Source: Cafeteria roenbergensis (lineage: Eukaryota; Sar; Bigyra; Bicosoecida; Cafeteriaceae). From it: a stretch of DNA of 58,484 bases. A program made the position numbers and the translations under genes. Where the stretch lies: positions 1 through 58,484 of the forward strand of contig VLTN01000102.1 of the NCBI GenBank assembly GCA_008330645.1, in the 5' to 3' direction. This document shows, piece by piece, positions 57,864-58,484 of the stretch. Under the pieces are notes generated by a model that was given only the letters and a program-made list of their open reading frames with translations, was not told where the DNA came from and made no database searches. The first letter of the stretch is position 1. Each line of letters begins with the position of its first letter.

Positions 57864-58484
57864 ATGAACGACGAAGAAATTGATTTTATTAGAATATGTA
57901 CAAAACTTTTAAACCCGCCAAGATATAACACCCAAAAGATAAGAAGAAAACAACTAAAACTGGACGGGAAACCAGTAAAAGAGTGACTATTATAAAATTA
58001 TAGATGAAGAACAAGCTGAAGACCATAATACCACAATAGAAATATTAAACGAACTACTTAAACAGGAAGAAGAATACCAAGATAAACTGCTTCAAATTAG
58101 TTTTACATATGATGATAAACTAAGCTTTTCAATATCTCACGGATTTTTTGAGGTTAAACAAGACGGAAACTTATACGGCGACACTTATAGTTTCTTTGAT
58201 GATTACCCCGACACAAAACACAGGGTACAAGATGTAATCACAGGGTTTGCCGTATTCTATGTTGATAAACCACAAAATGCGGGGGGAAACTATAAGAATT
58301 ACCCTAAAAGATGGGTATTACTCATTGACAGAAAAACGTACAGACTTCAAAAACCAGATCGAGGAAACTGCCGCCATTACCATAACGAACCCGAAAAGAA
58401 ATTATTAATTTTTCAAAATCATGAAAATAAAATAAGAGCATGGGATGGTGCGACTTTTACTTATGTAGATAAATCAAAGTATAA
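57864..58484 (+). CDS. Unidentified element gene, partial at window end, one frameshift
   Basis: ATG at 57,864 follows the shared promoter block. The first frame runs 40 residues (MNDEEIDFIRICTKLLN and onward) to TGA at 57,983-57,985. The +1 frame then continues open to the window end (about 170 residues), beginning SDYYKIIDEEQAEDHN, with a Glu-rich helix (EILNELLKQEEEYQDKLL) and a beta-rich part (ISFTYDDKLSFSISHGFFEV, PKRWVLLIDRKTYRLQK). A single base shift joins them. I do not recognise a family. It is transcribed away from the integrase and lies where mavirus-type elements carry further replication or morphogenesis genes. Confidence 0.6.

Larger units (their letters stand above)
54023..58484 (+). 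mobile_element. Endogenous mavirus-like (virophage/Maverick-type) element, left portion
   Basis: Composition switches abruptly from GC-rich host to AT-rich DNA at 54,023. The element carries an SF3 helicase and a DDE integrase with chromodomain, the gene pair expected at one end of mavirus-type virophages and Polinton-like elements. Genes start close behind AT-rich, TCTA-containing promoter-like sequence, as known for mavirus and its giant-virus partner CroV. Polymerase B, capsid, protease and packaging ATPase genes are not in the window; the element continues beyond 58,484. All three visible genes have multiple frameshifts, so this copy is either degraded or poorly polished. Because the right end is missing, terminal inverted repeats and target-site duplication cannot be tested. 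Confidence 0.88.

Noticed and set aside
1-58484. tRNA, rRNA and other structured RNA genes
   Set aside because: I scanned by eye for tRNA B-box-like GGTTCGAAT motifs and rRNA signatures and saw no convincing case; a covariance-model search would be decisive.

Overview
The window looks like nuclear DNA of a GC-rich, intron-containing protist, interrupted at its right end by an AT-rich virophage-type element. Host genes have short introns (137-545 nt) with GTGAGT/C/G donors and CAG acceptors, long Ser/Thr/Pro-rich cell-surface proteins, and ER and secretory genes. A mavirus-like endogenous element in such a host fits the heterotrophic flagellate Cafeteria (C. burkhardae/roenbergensis, Stramenopiles). 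The species is an inference; eukaryote plus virophage-like insertion is read from the sequence.

The main structural fact is a very long direct repeat. Positions 1-20,044 (copy A) are repeated at 33,574-54,022 (copy B), an offset of about 33.57 kb. Both copies carry, in order: PIGM (GPI mannosyltransferase I, +); a Cys-rich secreted protein of unknown function (-); a secreted fusion of a cereblon-type CULT domain with an OS-9-type MRH lectin domain (+); a CTR copper importer (+); a Cu(I) P-type ATPase with two HMA domains (+); and a giant cell-surface adhesin-like protein (+). Copy A carries the giant gene to its end at 29,080. It is followed by two uncharacterised genes and then by the 5' half of PIGM, which leads into copy B. 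In copy B the giant gene stops at 54,022, where the AT-rich element begins.

The element (54,023 to the window end) has a hairpin-rich left end, a cluster of TGTCC/GGACA motifs, an SF3 (D5-like) helicase gene (+), a convergent DDE integrase gene with a C-terminal chromodomain (-), and a third unidentified gene (+) that runs off the window. Helicase and third gene share a promoter-like block just upstream of ATG. All three element genes carry several frameshifts. Copy A provides the uninterrupted target, so the left insertion junction can be read to within one base.

The copies differ in many single-base homopolymer indels that break different genes in each, plus a jump in substitution density inside the giant gene. 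Either this is a true tandem duplication, or two haplotypes (one with the insertion, one without) have been joined in one contig with incomplete polishing; the sequence alone does not decide. The most novel protein is the CULT-MRH fusion, which would put a degron-pocket fold and an ERAD glycan-reading lectin on one secretory-pathway polypeptide. The neighbouring CTR importer and Cu(I)-ATPase form a copper-handling pair.
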